In this document: positions 43,951 to 50,928 of the stretch, piece after piece
Numbering within the stretch: the stretch's first letter is position 1
How the letters are laid out: each line of letters starts with the position of its first letter
Assembly: GCF_000015825.1 (NCBI RefSeq)
Contig: NC_009051.1
Span: 1,048,695 to 1,112,694 of the forward strand
Source of the DNA: Methanoculleus marisnigri JR1
GTDB taxonomy: Archaea; Halobacteriota; Methanomicrobia; Methanomicrobiales; Methanoculleaceae
Reading direction: 5' to 3'
DNA length: 64,000 nucleotides
Made by a program: the position numbers and the translations under genes
Notes under the pieces: generated by a model
What the model saw: the letters and a program-made list of their open reading frames with translations, nothing else
What the model was told of the DNA's origin: nothing
Databases searched by the model: none

Positions 43951-43995
43951 CCCCGATGGGGGCATAGTGGGTATCTGTGCCTGTCCCCATCGGGG
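43951..43995. repeat. 11-bp perfect inverted repeat with self-complementary arms
   Basis: CCCCGATGGGG (43951-43961) and CCCCATCGGGG (43985-43995) with a 23-base spacer. Each arm can also fold on itself (CCCC-GAT-GGGG). It lies just upstream of the truncated hicB (on the minus strand) and upstream of the small gene at 44053. Could be a terminator, an operator or a scar of a mobile element. No T-run follows directly, though CCTTTTTTGG is 6 bases downstream. Confidence 0.8.
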
Positions 43996-44052
43996 GCTAT
44001 CCTTTTTTGGGTCGACGAAAAAGCATATGAAGCATCGAACCAAGCAGGTTGT

Positions 44053-44181
44053 ATGGCAAAGAATCAGCGTGCCGACGTTAAGAACCCCAACAACCCCTCA
44101 CACAAAGCAGCAGTGGACAACAGGGCGAATCAGCTCAACCCGAACAACACGGCCACGAAGTCCGGCAGATCTAAGAAGTGA
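44053..44181 (+). CDS. Small hydrophilic NPNN-repeat protein (42 aa), hypothetical
   Basis: 42 codons beginning MAKNQRADVKNPNNPSHKAA and ending in a basic GRSKK tail. It contains two NPNN(P/T) motifs in a duplicated pattern (KNPNNPSHKAAVDNRANQ and LNPNNTATKSG). Very polar, probably disordered. Small NPNNPA-type proteins of this size are widespread in prokaryotes but uncharacterised. GCATATGAAG about 26-30 bases upstream may be the TATA, and AGGTTG precedes the ATG. Confidence 0.75.
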   Translation: MAKNQRADVKNPNNPSHKAAVDNRANQLNPNNTATKSGRSKK

Positions 44182-44327
44182 TTGCCTGAAAAACGTCCTA
44201 CCTTTCTCCACAATGTGCAGCTTGCCCACACCAAGCCGGGCCTTTACTCCATAGCGGAGCAATCCGCAGATCTCCACATCCTTTATCACCTCCCGCTCCA
44301 ACATCTACTCAAAGTTGAAAGTCGCCT

Positions 44328-44669
44328 ATGCCTGACGATCTCATAGCAATCGTAGAAGAATCCGAGGACGTGAACAGCGCTCTCATCTCCCGGGTGCGCC
44401 TGGAGATACTCTGGGCGCTCTCCGAACTCGGCGAGGACGGGGCCACCGCACGGCAGCTCAAGGCCGGGCTGAACCTGAGCGACGGCGTGCTCTACGCAAA
44501 CCTCAAGAAACTTGTCGAGATGGGGTACCTCCGCTCCGAGAAGGTGACGCTCGAAGGGAAGGAACTGGAGCTCTACGCCATCACCCCGGAAGGACTCGCC
44601 GAGTGGCGGCGCGTCCGGGGCTGGCTCTGCAAACTCCTGGGCTGCGAGGGTGATACCTGTGAACGATAG
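44328..44669 (+). CDS. Winged-helix transcriptional regulator
   Basis: 113 aa. VNSALISRVRLEILWALSELGEDGATARQLKAGLNLSDGVLYANLKKLVEMGYLRSEKVTLEGKELELYAITPEGLAEW is an archaeal wHTH (PadR/ArsR-like) with helix-turn-helix at about 40-65 and a beta wing. It ends with a Cys pair region (LCKLLGCEGDTC). First gene of a three-gene unit with a YwgA-like protein and MazF. Likely autoregulator of the operon. Confidence 0.82.
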   Translation: MPDDLIAIVEESEDVNSALISRVRLEILWALSELGEDGATARQLKAGLNLSDGVLYANLKKLVEMGYLRSEKVTLEGKELELYAITPEGLAEWRRVRGWLCKLLGCEGDTCER

Positions 44670-45189
44670 AAGCAAAGTCATTGCCTGCTTCCGGGAAGCG
44701 GGATTCCGGATGAATACGGATCTGTTCGAGCACCGGCTCATCGCCCAGAAGCTCGTCTACCTGCTGAGGCTGAAGGGCGTCGAGTTCGTGTATCCGTTCC
44801 GCCTCTACGTCCGGGGGCCGTACTCGCCGAACCTTGCGCGGGAGTACTACCAGCACGCCGATGAGTTTTCCCGGTGCGAAACGGAGAGCACGCTCTCTCC
44901 CGCCGAGGCGGATGCCGTTGCCGGGCTCACCGGCCTCTTCGATAAAAGCCCGTCCCTGCTTGAGATCGGGGCGACCTACGGGTACCTGGCCTACGAGATG
45001 CGCCAGCCGCCGGAGCAGGCATACCGGATGGTCCGGAGGATGAAGTCCTTCTACTCAAATGAGCAGATCGTCAAGGGCGTCAACCGGGCAAAGCAGTACC
45101 TCTTCGTCCCCACCGACGAAGAGAAAGCGGCGCTCGACGCCGAGCTAGGGGAGTGGCAGCGGGCCGGTATCCGGTCGATGAGGCATTAG
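44659..45189 (+). CDS. YwgA-like / DUF4065-type protein in a toxin-antitoxin operon
   Basis: About 176 aa from GTG 44659, chosen because GGTGAT lies at 44649-44654; GTG 44650 is an alternative. FEHRLIAQKLVYLLRLKGVEFVYPFRLYVRGPYSPNLAREYYQHAD matches the YwgA-type pattern (QKLVYLL ... YxLYxRGPYS). This is related to the Panacea/DUF4065 domains found in many antitoxins. It overlaps the wHTH gene by 11 bases and is followed 1 base later by mazF, so it is a candidate antitoxin or chaperone for MazF. Confidence 0.7.
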   Translation: MNDRSKVIACFREAGFRMNTDLFEHRLIAQKLVYLLRLKGVEFVYPFRLYVRGPYSPNLAREYYQHADEFSRCETESTLSPAEADAVAGLTGLFDKSPSLLEIGATYGYLAYEMRQPPEQAYRMVRRMKSFYSNEQIVKGVNRAKQYLFVPTDEEKAALDAELGEWQRAGIRSMRH

Positions 45190-45190
45190 G

Positions 45191-45526
45191 ATGGGCCGGA
45201 GCAGGGGCGATATCTGGTTCGTCGATCTCACCGACGCACGGGGGCACGAGCAGAGCGGGCTCCGGCCCGCCGTGGTGCTCGCCGTCTCTTACGGGGGGAT
45301 GACAATCGTGGTTCCGCTCACGACGACTCCGGCGGCTTTTTCGTTCCCGCACACCTACGGCATCGAGAAGAGTTCACAGAACGGGCTCTCCTCCAACAGT
45401 GCGGCGCTGGTCTTCCAGATCGTTGCCCTCTCAGAAGACCGTTTCGTCAAAAAGATCGGGCGATGTTCGGTCGAAGATATGGAAGCGATAAGCGTTCTGT
45501 TGAAGGATCTGTTATTGCTGGAATAA
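45191..45526 (+). CDS. mazF: MazF/PemK family mRNA interferase toxin
   Basis: 111 aa: RGDIWFVDLTDARGHEQSGLRPAVVLAVSYGGMTIVVPLTTTP, with the GDIWxVxL start, the RPAVVL core and the PLT-T loop of MazF. NSAALVFQIVALSEDRFVKKIGRC includes the conserved Q(I/V)xxLx(K/E)xR segment. Expected to cleave mRNA at short motifs. No MazE (AbrB-fold) antitoxin is adjacent. The preceding YwgA-like and wHTH genes take that position. Confidence 0.88.
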   Translation: MGRSRGDIWFVDLTDARGHEQSGLRPAVVLAVSYGGMTIVVPLTTTPAAFSFPHTYGIEKSSQNGLSSNSAALVFQIVALSEDRFVKKIGRCSVEDMEAISVLLKDLLLLE

Positions 45527-45596
45527 CCGGCGGACGATCTCGCTCCAGGAACGCTGAACAGCGTTCTCAAACAGGCAGGGCTGAAAGGATTGAATA

Positions 45597-45817
45597 ATGT
45601 ATCGATTTCTTGTCATCGTCGAGCAGACCGACGGCAACTACTCGGCATACTCCCCGGATCTCGCCGTCGGTGCGTGGCGACCGGAGCGACCCGCGAGGAA
45701 GTGGAAGAGCGGATGCACGAAGCGATTGAGTTCCACATCGAAGGGCTCCGGGAGGATGGGCTCCCTATTCCGCCGTCACGGTCTTCAGCAATCTACGTGG
45801 CGGTCGGTAGAGGATAA
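45597..45817 (+). pseudogene. hicB: HicB antitoxin with a frameshift (copy c)
   Basis: Starts MYRFLVIVEQTDGNYSAYSPD in one frame. After LPDL-equivalent codons near 45660-45670 the HicB reading resumes in another frame as CVATGATREEVEERMHEAIEFHIEGLREDGLPIPPSRSSAIYVAVGRG. The expected PGC turn is damaged. The last 23 bases match a segment inside the HicA-like gene at 43153-43175. It converges on a HicA N-terminal fragment. Confidence 0.75.
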
Positions 45818-45832
45818 CGTCCTCCTGTCACC

Positions 45833-46010
45833 AAACCCCTTCTTTTCCAGAATCTTAACGGCTTTCCGGGCCGTGAGCGCCGGAAGTTCAGGCATGGGCC
45901 TCGACGGTGAGGGTGTATTCCAGGAGCCCTTCCTCGGTGGGGATTTCCTCACCTCTCGCTAGCATGCCCTCAATGTAGAGTTCAATTGCCTCCCGTGCCA
46001 TCATCGGTTC
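45833..46010 (-). pseudogene. Fragmentary hicB-hicA pair (HicB C-terminus, HicA N-terminus)
   Basis: On the minus strand MMAREAIELYIEGMLARGEEI then PTEEGLLEYTLTVEAHA (ending at 45888) is the C-terminal half of a HicB. It is followed after 4 bases by MPELPALTARKAVKILEKKGF (from 45895), the first 21 residues of HicA. The HicA then runs into the convergent hicB end. The HicB part is fused at its N-terminal side to the relic described next. Confidence 0.75.
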
Positions 46011-46608
46011 GGTGAGGAGGGGGTTCGCCGGCAACCGACCCGTGAGCCTGCCGGAGTTTTTCGAGAGGGACGGCGGGAGGGTACCAGGGTTCCAGATCTC
46101 CAGGCGGTCGGAGAAGAGCATCACCTGGACGCTGGCCGGTGTAGTCGCGGTGGGCGACGGCGTTCACGATCGCCTCCGCTGCCACCTCCTTCGGGATCTC
46201 GTAGCGCACCGACGCCTGCGGGCCGGGTAGTGCAGGCGGTCACGGCGTATCCCTCCCGGCAAGCAGGGCACGGCCCCTCTCAGTGATCCGGTACTTCTGG
46301 TTGCTGCTCCGGGGCCTGTCCGGGACGGTCATCTCGATCAACCCTGCCTGCATCATTGGTTTCAGCACGGAGTTCCTGAACTTGGTGCGGTTCGTCCTCC
46401 CTGTAACGTCCATAAGTTCGGAGATCGACGTCTCCGCCACACAGGTGCGCAACACTTCGACTTGGTCCCCACTTAGTCCCAACTTGGTCCCCACCAGGTC
46501 CCTCGTTTGAGCACCTATCACCAGGTCTCGTCCCGGGCGCCACAGAACCTGGACGAACTGCTGGCCGTTCTGCCGGAATTCCGGCGGCGGCAGTCGTCGC
46601 GCTACCAT
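45985..46608 (-). pseudogene. Scrambled COG2865-type (AlbA-2/ATPase-like regulator) gene relic
   Basis: Pieces recognisable on the minus strand: RYEIPKEVAAEAIVNAVAHRDY (from about 46209) and, in another frame, MLFSDRLEIWNPGTLPPSLSK then ANPLLTEP (about 46124-46010), the GHKL-like centre of COG2865 regulators. PPPEFRQNGQQFVQVLWR followed by a wHTH-like end (SELMDVTGRTNRTKFRNSVL) at 46602-46240 is its C-terminal part. The C-terminal part lies upstream of the centre, so the gene is rearranged as well as frameshifted. Confidence 0.65.
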
Positions 46609-46614
46609 ATCGCA

Positions 46615-46989
46615 TCATGTATCCGCCGTCGGCGAGGACCTTGATCGCCCGGCGAACTTCACCGCGCATTGGGCAGTCCCACACGAGGGGAAGAGCGGGG
46701 CGGAGACTGCCTCCCCGCACGCCACCCGCCGGAACGAAACAAGCGGGACGATCCAGGCCCCCGTCCGGGTCCGGATCACCAGCGCTCTGCCTGCCGGATT
46801 CACCGCCGCATACCCCTCGATCGTCAATCCGGTCCCACCTTCATGCCGCTCCCGCACCACCTGAGCCGGGCGGCCGAAGAAGATGAGTGCCCTCACATCC
46901 TCGGGTGTGATCCGGTAACGCTCCGCCTCGACGTGGACGATGAGCCCCCCCGCAGCGGTACAGGCGAGCGTGCCCGGCTCTGGGGTCAT
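46615..46989 (-). CDS. Hypothetical protein, possibly decayed at its C-terminus
   Basis: 124 aa: MTPEPGTLACTAAGGLIVHVEAERYRITPEDVRALIFFGRPAQVV, then GYAAVNPAGRALVIRTRTGAWIVPLVSFRRVACGEAVSAPLF. Short beta-rich, no family recognised. The last 30 residues (CGTAQCAVKFAGRSRSSPTADT) look unlike the rest and may be frameshifted. It overlaps the upstream small gene by ATGA, which supports both being real or formerly real. Confidence 0.45.
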   Translation of the reverse strand: MTPEPGTLACTAAGGLIVHVEAERYRITPEDVRALIFFGRPAQVVRERHEGGTGLTIEGYAAVNPAGRALVIRTRTGAWIVPLVSFRRVACGEAVSAPLFPSCGTAQCAVKFAGRSRSSPTADT

Positions 46990-47243
46990 GGCCGCCCCCG
47001 CTCGACGCTGATCGCGTACTGGTGGTTCCGGGTCCTTCTGACGTTGATCTCCCGCACCGCCCTCCCGTGCCGCCGGATCTCGTCCGCGACCGCTCGCGGG
47101 ACGAGGAAGAGCGGCACCGGGGAGACGTTTATCTCTTCCGGTGAAGATGTACCAGTGGCGGCCTGGCCGACGGTGCGGTCACACTTCAGGTTCGGGCTGC
47201 CGCCGCTGGTTTTCGACTCGGTTCTTCTGGTTTCGTGCTGCAT
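46986..47243 (-). CDS. Hypothetical small basic protein
   Basis: 85 aa from ATG 47243 (MQHETRRTESKTSGGSPNLKC), followed by TSSPEEINVSPVPLFLVPRAVADEIRRHGRAVREINVRRTRNHQYAISVERGRP. Unrecognised. The C-terminal half (about 45-85) is basic and may bind nucleic acid. An ATG at 47282 would extend it. CATTATATAAACG (about 47345-47357) on this strand is a possible, rather distant TATA. Coupled by ATGA to the next gene. Confidence 0.45.
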   Translation of the reverse strand: MQHETRRTESKTSGGSPNLKCDRTVGQAATGTSSPEEINVSPVPLFLVPRAVADEIRRHGRAVREINVRRTRNHQYAISVERGRP

Positions 47244-47596
47244 GGTTCTGTACCTCACGCACCGGGATGGTTCCCGGCGCATGCACCATCCTCGGGAGCC
47301 GGGGGTTAAAAGGGTGAGCCAATGGCTCCGGATTAGACAACGGGCATTATATAAACGTTACTTTGCCGGAAACCACGATCCTGGAGGTACGGGCCGGGAT
47401 CACGGATCCCGGGCAGGATCCGGTTGACGATCGATCCGGGTTTTTCCGGTGAGACGCCACCCGGTCCGGCACTCACTTTGGAGAACCGGATCTCCTATCC
47501 CGGGTTCTGCAAAAGAAGTTGCCGGCCGTTGAGGATCCTGTCCTCCCCGACGGAGAGATCGTGTGCGTACCCGGCGTGGCCTGCACCTTCGCGATG
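47244..47596. other. Interval with no convincing gene
   Basis: Between the small basic protein and hepT. Contains one strong TATA-like element (TTATATAAACG, about 47346-47356) and GC-rich short repeats of GGATCCGG/CCGGGATC type. On the minus strand a short run GYAHDLSVGEDRILNGRQLL (about 47580-47520) looks protein-like but has no start or support. I see nothing else. Confidence 0.4.
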
Positions 47597-47959
47597 CTAC
47601 CCGGTGGAACGGATGCGGTCGACCTCGTCGAGGATGGACCGGATCTCCCGCTTGAGCATGGGGAGATCGTCCTGTATGGTCAGGAATACCGCTTCGTAGT
47701 CCACACCGAAGTAGTGATGGATGATTTTATCCCGCATCCCCGCGGCCTCTCTCCAGGGAGCCCCCGGATAACTCTCGCGCAACTCCGGGGAGATCTTCTT
47801 TGCCGCCTCGCCGATAATGGTCGACATGCGCTCGATCCCGGCGCGTTCCAGCCGGCGGTTCCGGAGGTCCTGCGCCGACGAAATTCCTTTGGAGAAATCC
47901 TCGATGCTTATGATGGCATCAAGGATGTGGCGGAGATATGCGGGGTCCTCCGGCGTCAT
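47597..47959 (-). CDS. hepT: HepT (DUF86) ribonuclease toxin
   Basis: 120 aa HEPN-family RNase toxin. [20 protein letters not shown], then [26 protein letters not shown], then the active-site motif [12 protein letters not shown]: Arg76, His81, Tyr83 (Rx4-6HxY). In known systems it is neutralised when MntA AMPylates the motif tyrosine. It starts inside the end of mntA (41-bp overlap). All catalytic residues are present. Confidence 0.92.
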   Translation of the reverse strand: MTPEDPAYLRHILDAIISIEDFSKGISSAQDLRNRRLERAGIERMSTIIGEAAKKISPELRESYPGAPWREAAGMRDKIIHHYFGVDYEAVFLTIQDDLPMLKREIRSILDEVDRIRSTG

Positions 47960-48248
47960 AGATCACCACGGCATCACGGTATATTGCATCGGCAAGGTAA
48001 GGGCTCACGGCGTTCTCGTTGACAAGATCCACGTCTCTCCCGAGAGCACGCCGGAGTTCATCCTCGATTCGAACAAGCTGGAAGAGACTCTTTGTGCGGG
48101 CGAACCTGACCAGGATGTCGATATCACTTGCTGCGCCGGCATCTCCCCGGGCATAGGAGCCGAAGACTGCAATCCAGTCGGCACCGTTCCGGGTGAGTAT
48201 ACGAACGATTGCCTCACGGGACTTCTCCGTTAACCTGCGTTCAGCCAT
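47919..48248 (-). CDS. mntA: MntA nucleotidyltransferase antitoxin
   Basis: 109 aa minimal nucleotidyltransferase: [21 protein letters not shown] with Gly30-Ser31 and the DxD metal pair Asp42/Asp44. Inactivates HepT by AMPylation in characterised systems. Start chosen at ATG 48248 ([10 protein letters not shown]); an in-frame ATG five codons earlier (MRGER) is possible, and the frame is open to 48350. The order mntA then hepT with overlap is typical. Intact module. Confidence 0.92.
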   Translation of the reverse strand: MAERRLTEKSREAIVRILTRNGADWIAVFGSYARGDAGAASDIDILVRFARTKSLFQLVRIEDELRRALGRDVDLVNENAVSPYLADAIYRDAVVIYDAGGPRISPPHP

Positions 48249-48486
48249 TCGCTCGCCCCTCATCCTTATGCTACTGTCAGTATTACCGCGCTCCGTCATC
48301 AGTCTTTTGAAAGGTGAAGCGGTCCGGCCTGGTACAAACGCACCGGACAAAACTCCGGTAATGATTAACGGTCAAAATTACGGGCCGCGGGCAGGATCCG
48401 GAGGTCTTCCTGGCCTGCACAGGCCGCGGCCACCTCGTCGGGATCGTAGCGGAGCCGGACTCTCCTCGCCCTTCTCCAGGAGCCCC

Positions 48487-48632
48487 TTAACAATAGACCC
48501 GGGCGGCCTCTCGTGCCATCGCTGTCGCCTCTTCAACGATCCCCCCGAAGGTGACGCAAGCACGGGCGAGGCTCGGCACGATGACGGTATATCCGCCTTC
48601 CGGAGGAGGATACGATACCGCAAATTCCTCAT
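48487..48632 (-). pseudogene. hicB: HicB antitoxin relic (copy d)
   Basis: MRNLRYRILLRK, then after a small deletion and frameshift EGGYTVIVPSLARACVTFGGI then VEEATAMAREAARVYC and TAA (48487-48489). The same N-terminal block as copies a and b, independently broken; a trace of the second helix (KGLLEKGEES) follows in another frame. No hicA nearby. Confidence 0.75.
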
Positions 48633-48730
48633 TGCAACACCCCCTGCAGGTCATGCCGGCTCAGTGCCTGTTCACAACGGTATATTCCCGAATGATATAT
48701 CCGATCCGTGCGGGCGCCACCTTGCCCGTC

Positions 48731-49120
48731 TTACTCACAGACGAACGGGTTTACGATTTCAAGTGCGCAGATCCCGGAAAAATCACTCCCGTTCCGGGTG
48801 ACGAGCGCGCACTCATGCGTGAGGGTAGTGGCGGCAATGACCGCATCGGGGAGTTTCATCCCGCACGTTCGGCGCAGGTGAACGGCACGGTCGGCAATCC
48901 TATCGGTCAGAGGATATACTTCCGCCGAGCGGATGAAGTCCCGGGCCAGCGCGTATCCCTCCGGGGTATGCTTCTTCCAGCCGAGAAACTCGATCTTCGT
49001 GATGATCGAGATCCGGAACGAAGAGGTGAGCATATCTTCTATCTCGCCCACCCTCTCCGGCGGAATGGCGTCTGCGAGGTACTAGATGAGGATGTTCGTA
49101 TCGAGCAGGTACCGTTTCAT
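48731..49120 (-). pseudogene. vapC: VapC (PIN) toxin with an in-frame TAG at codon 13
   Basis: Reads MKRYLLDTNILI, TAG (49084-49082), YLADAIPPERVGEIEDMLTSS, then ISIITKIEFLGW, KLPDAVIAATTLTHECALVTRNGSDFSGI and the end NPFVCE. All four PIN acidic positions are kept (LLDTN, KIEFLG, LPDAVIAA, TRNGSDF). Only a Tyr-type codon (TAC/TAT) changed to TAG. The body could be re-initiated at ATG about 49030 but would lack the first Asp. Its start overlaps the vapB stop (ATGA). Confidence 0.85.
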
Positions 49121-49326
49121 GTCCGGTTCCACTCGTTCCGCAAGTTTCGGGCCTCGGTTTCCAGGTCGAGATCCCGGTCCCGGTATATGCCCCGGTATCT
49201 CGCGGGCTCGGCAACCCCGATCGGTTCATCTGCAGGCTTTTCGGCGGTCAGGCTCTCCCAGAGATCGATGGGCACGATAACGTCGGTCTTCCTCCCGTCT
49301 GCATCGCAAATGTACTGTACTCCCAT
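49117..49326 (-). CDS. vapB: VapB-type antitoxin
   Basis: 69 aa: MGVQYICDADGRKTDVIVPID then LWESLTAEKPADEPIGVAEPARYRGIYRDRDLDLETEARNLRNEW. The N-terminal VQYICDADGRKTDVIVPID is a Phd/VapB-like start and the acidic-helical tail would bind VapC. An in-frame ATG three codons earlier exists. A TATA-like ACTATAATC lies about 40-50 bases upstream. The partner toxin has a nonsense codon, so this antitoxin may be orphaned. Confidence 0.78.
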   Translation of the reverse strand: MGVQYICDADGRKTDVIVPIDLWESLTAEKPADEPIGVAEPARYRGIYRDRDLDLETEARNLRNEWNRT

Positions 49327-49685
49327 GCCGCACACTCCAGATATGCGTATGTGGGAGTTCCAGGCAGATTATAGTTGCCCTGCCCCGGCGCCCCTCATCG
49401 AGAGGGGCCACGCTCCTGCTCCCTTCGTGACAGGGGGTCTGGGGCCGGAGAGATCGTTATCCTCGCGGAGGTGCGTCGATCAGGCAGGACGACGCTCTCT
49501 TTTCCGGATCGTCGACGACCCTATCCGCAGCCGCCCGACCCCGCGTCCGAATCGGCCGGAGCGGAATAAAGGTCAATACGGTTGAAGGCAGAAACGTTGA
49601 CGCGAGCATCTCCATCGCCGGAACGGTTCGTTTCCCCGGGGCAGCATGGAGATGTTTCCTTGTTTCAGCAGGAACGGTACGAGCC
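49327..49685. other. Gene-free interval at the right edge of the toxin-antitoxin field
   Basis: Contains the probable vapB promoter (about 49366-49376 on the minus strand) and a 7-bp hairpin GCCCCTC-ATCGA-GAGGGGC (49390-49408). The remaining 250 bases have only short shadow frames. No repeat matching the tRNA-Ala 3' end was found here. Confidence 0.5.
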
Positions 49686-50336
49686 ATGGAGATGCATAAG
49701 GAGATTCTCGCCACATTCCCCGGCCTCTCGGTTGCAGAAGGCGATGTCGGGCGGCTGTCGGTTCAGGAGAAGAGTCCGGCCCTAAATGCCCTGAAAGACG
49801 AGACCGTCCGTCTGGCAAGAGAACGGTATACGCTCGAGCGGGTCAAGGATGAACCCCTTTTCAGGGCGTACAGGGACTTCTTCTGGAGGGTGGGCGTCGA
49901 TCCGACCAAGACGCGGCCCGCCTCGGAAGCGCTTGTCCGAAGGATCCTGGGCGGGAAGATGCTCCCGGCGATCAACACCGCGGTGGATGCCTATAATCTG
50001 GCCTCAATTCGCACCGGAATCCCCATTGCGGCGTTCGACGCCGATACCCTGGGCGGGGAGCTCGTTATGAGGTTTGCAGAAGAGGGGGAAGCGTTCCTCG
50101 GCATCGGGATGGCCGCACCCGTCACGCTCCATACGAACCAGGTTATCCTGGCGGATGAGGATGCGATCGTCGCCGTCTACCCGTACCGCGACTCGGATGC
50201 GACAAAGATCACCCTCGCCACAACGACGGTGCACATCGTGGCATGCGGCGTGCCGGAGATTGAGCGGGAGAAGGTGTGTTCGGCATACGACCTGGCTGCT
50301 GCATACCTTCAGGAATACGCTTCAGTCCGGGGATGA
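49686..50336 (+). CDS. B3/B4 (tRNA-synthetase editing-type) domain protein
   Basis: 216 aa COG3382-type protein: a stand-alone B3/4 domain like the editing domain of phenylalanyl-tRNA synthetase beta. RDFFWRVGVDPTKTRPASEALVRRILGGKMLPAINTAVDAYNLASIRTGIPIAAFDADTLGG is the conserved block. Possible role: hydrolysis of misacylated tRNA or a related ester, unproven. ATG at 49686 or 49692. Confidence 0.85.
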   Translation: MEMHKEILATFPGLSVAEGDVGRLSVQEKSPALNALKDETVRLARERYTLERVKDEPLFRAYRDFFWRVGVDPTKTRPASEALVRRILGGKMLPAINTAVDAYNLASIRTGIPIAAFDADTLGGELVMRFAEEGEAFLGIGMAAPVTLHTNQVILADEDAIVAVYPYRDSDATKITLATTTVHIVACGVPEIEREKVCSAYDLAAAYLQEYASVRG

Positions 50337-50390
50337 TTCGGACCAACCGGTTGCCGAAACCTACATGTGGTTCTCCGAATAGGGACGACC

Positions 50391-50783
<393 letters not shown>

Positions 50784-50883
50784 ACTATTCTATTGGAGGC
50801 GGCCCGCTCCTGAACCGGTGCGGCCTCTGATTTTTCACCAGTACTATGAGCCGCCCTCCCGGATCCCAGTAACATAACAAAAT

Positions 50884-50908
50884 CGTTATATAACATATCT
50901 GTTATACA
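50884..50908 (+). promoter_or_regulatory. Palindromic TATA / tandem operator of the ATPase operon
   Basis: Line-centre elements GTTATATAAC (perfect 10-bp palindrome, about 50884-50893) and TGTTATACAAC (about 50898-50908, one mismatch to the same dyad) lie side by side about 36 and 20 bases before the ATG at 50929. The first contains the TATA box. Two similar half-site pairs suggest cooperative repressor binding. Confidence 0.55.
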
Positions 50909-50928
50909 ACACTCTCATTGGGTGCACC

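Noticed and set aside
44098-44304. 68-aa minus-strand ORF (MLEREVIKDVEICGLL...) as an antitoxin
   Set aside because: Half of it is antisense to the better supported small NPNN gene and no family is recognisable.
49327-49685. Right att site of an island formed at tRNA-Ala
   Set aside because: No copy of the tRNA 3' end was found here or elsewhere in the window by eye; a wider search would be needed.
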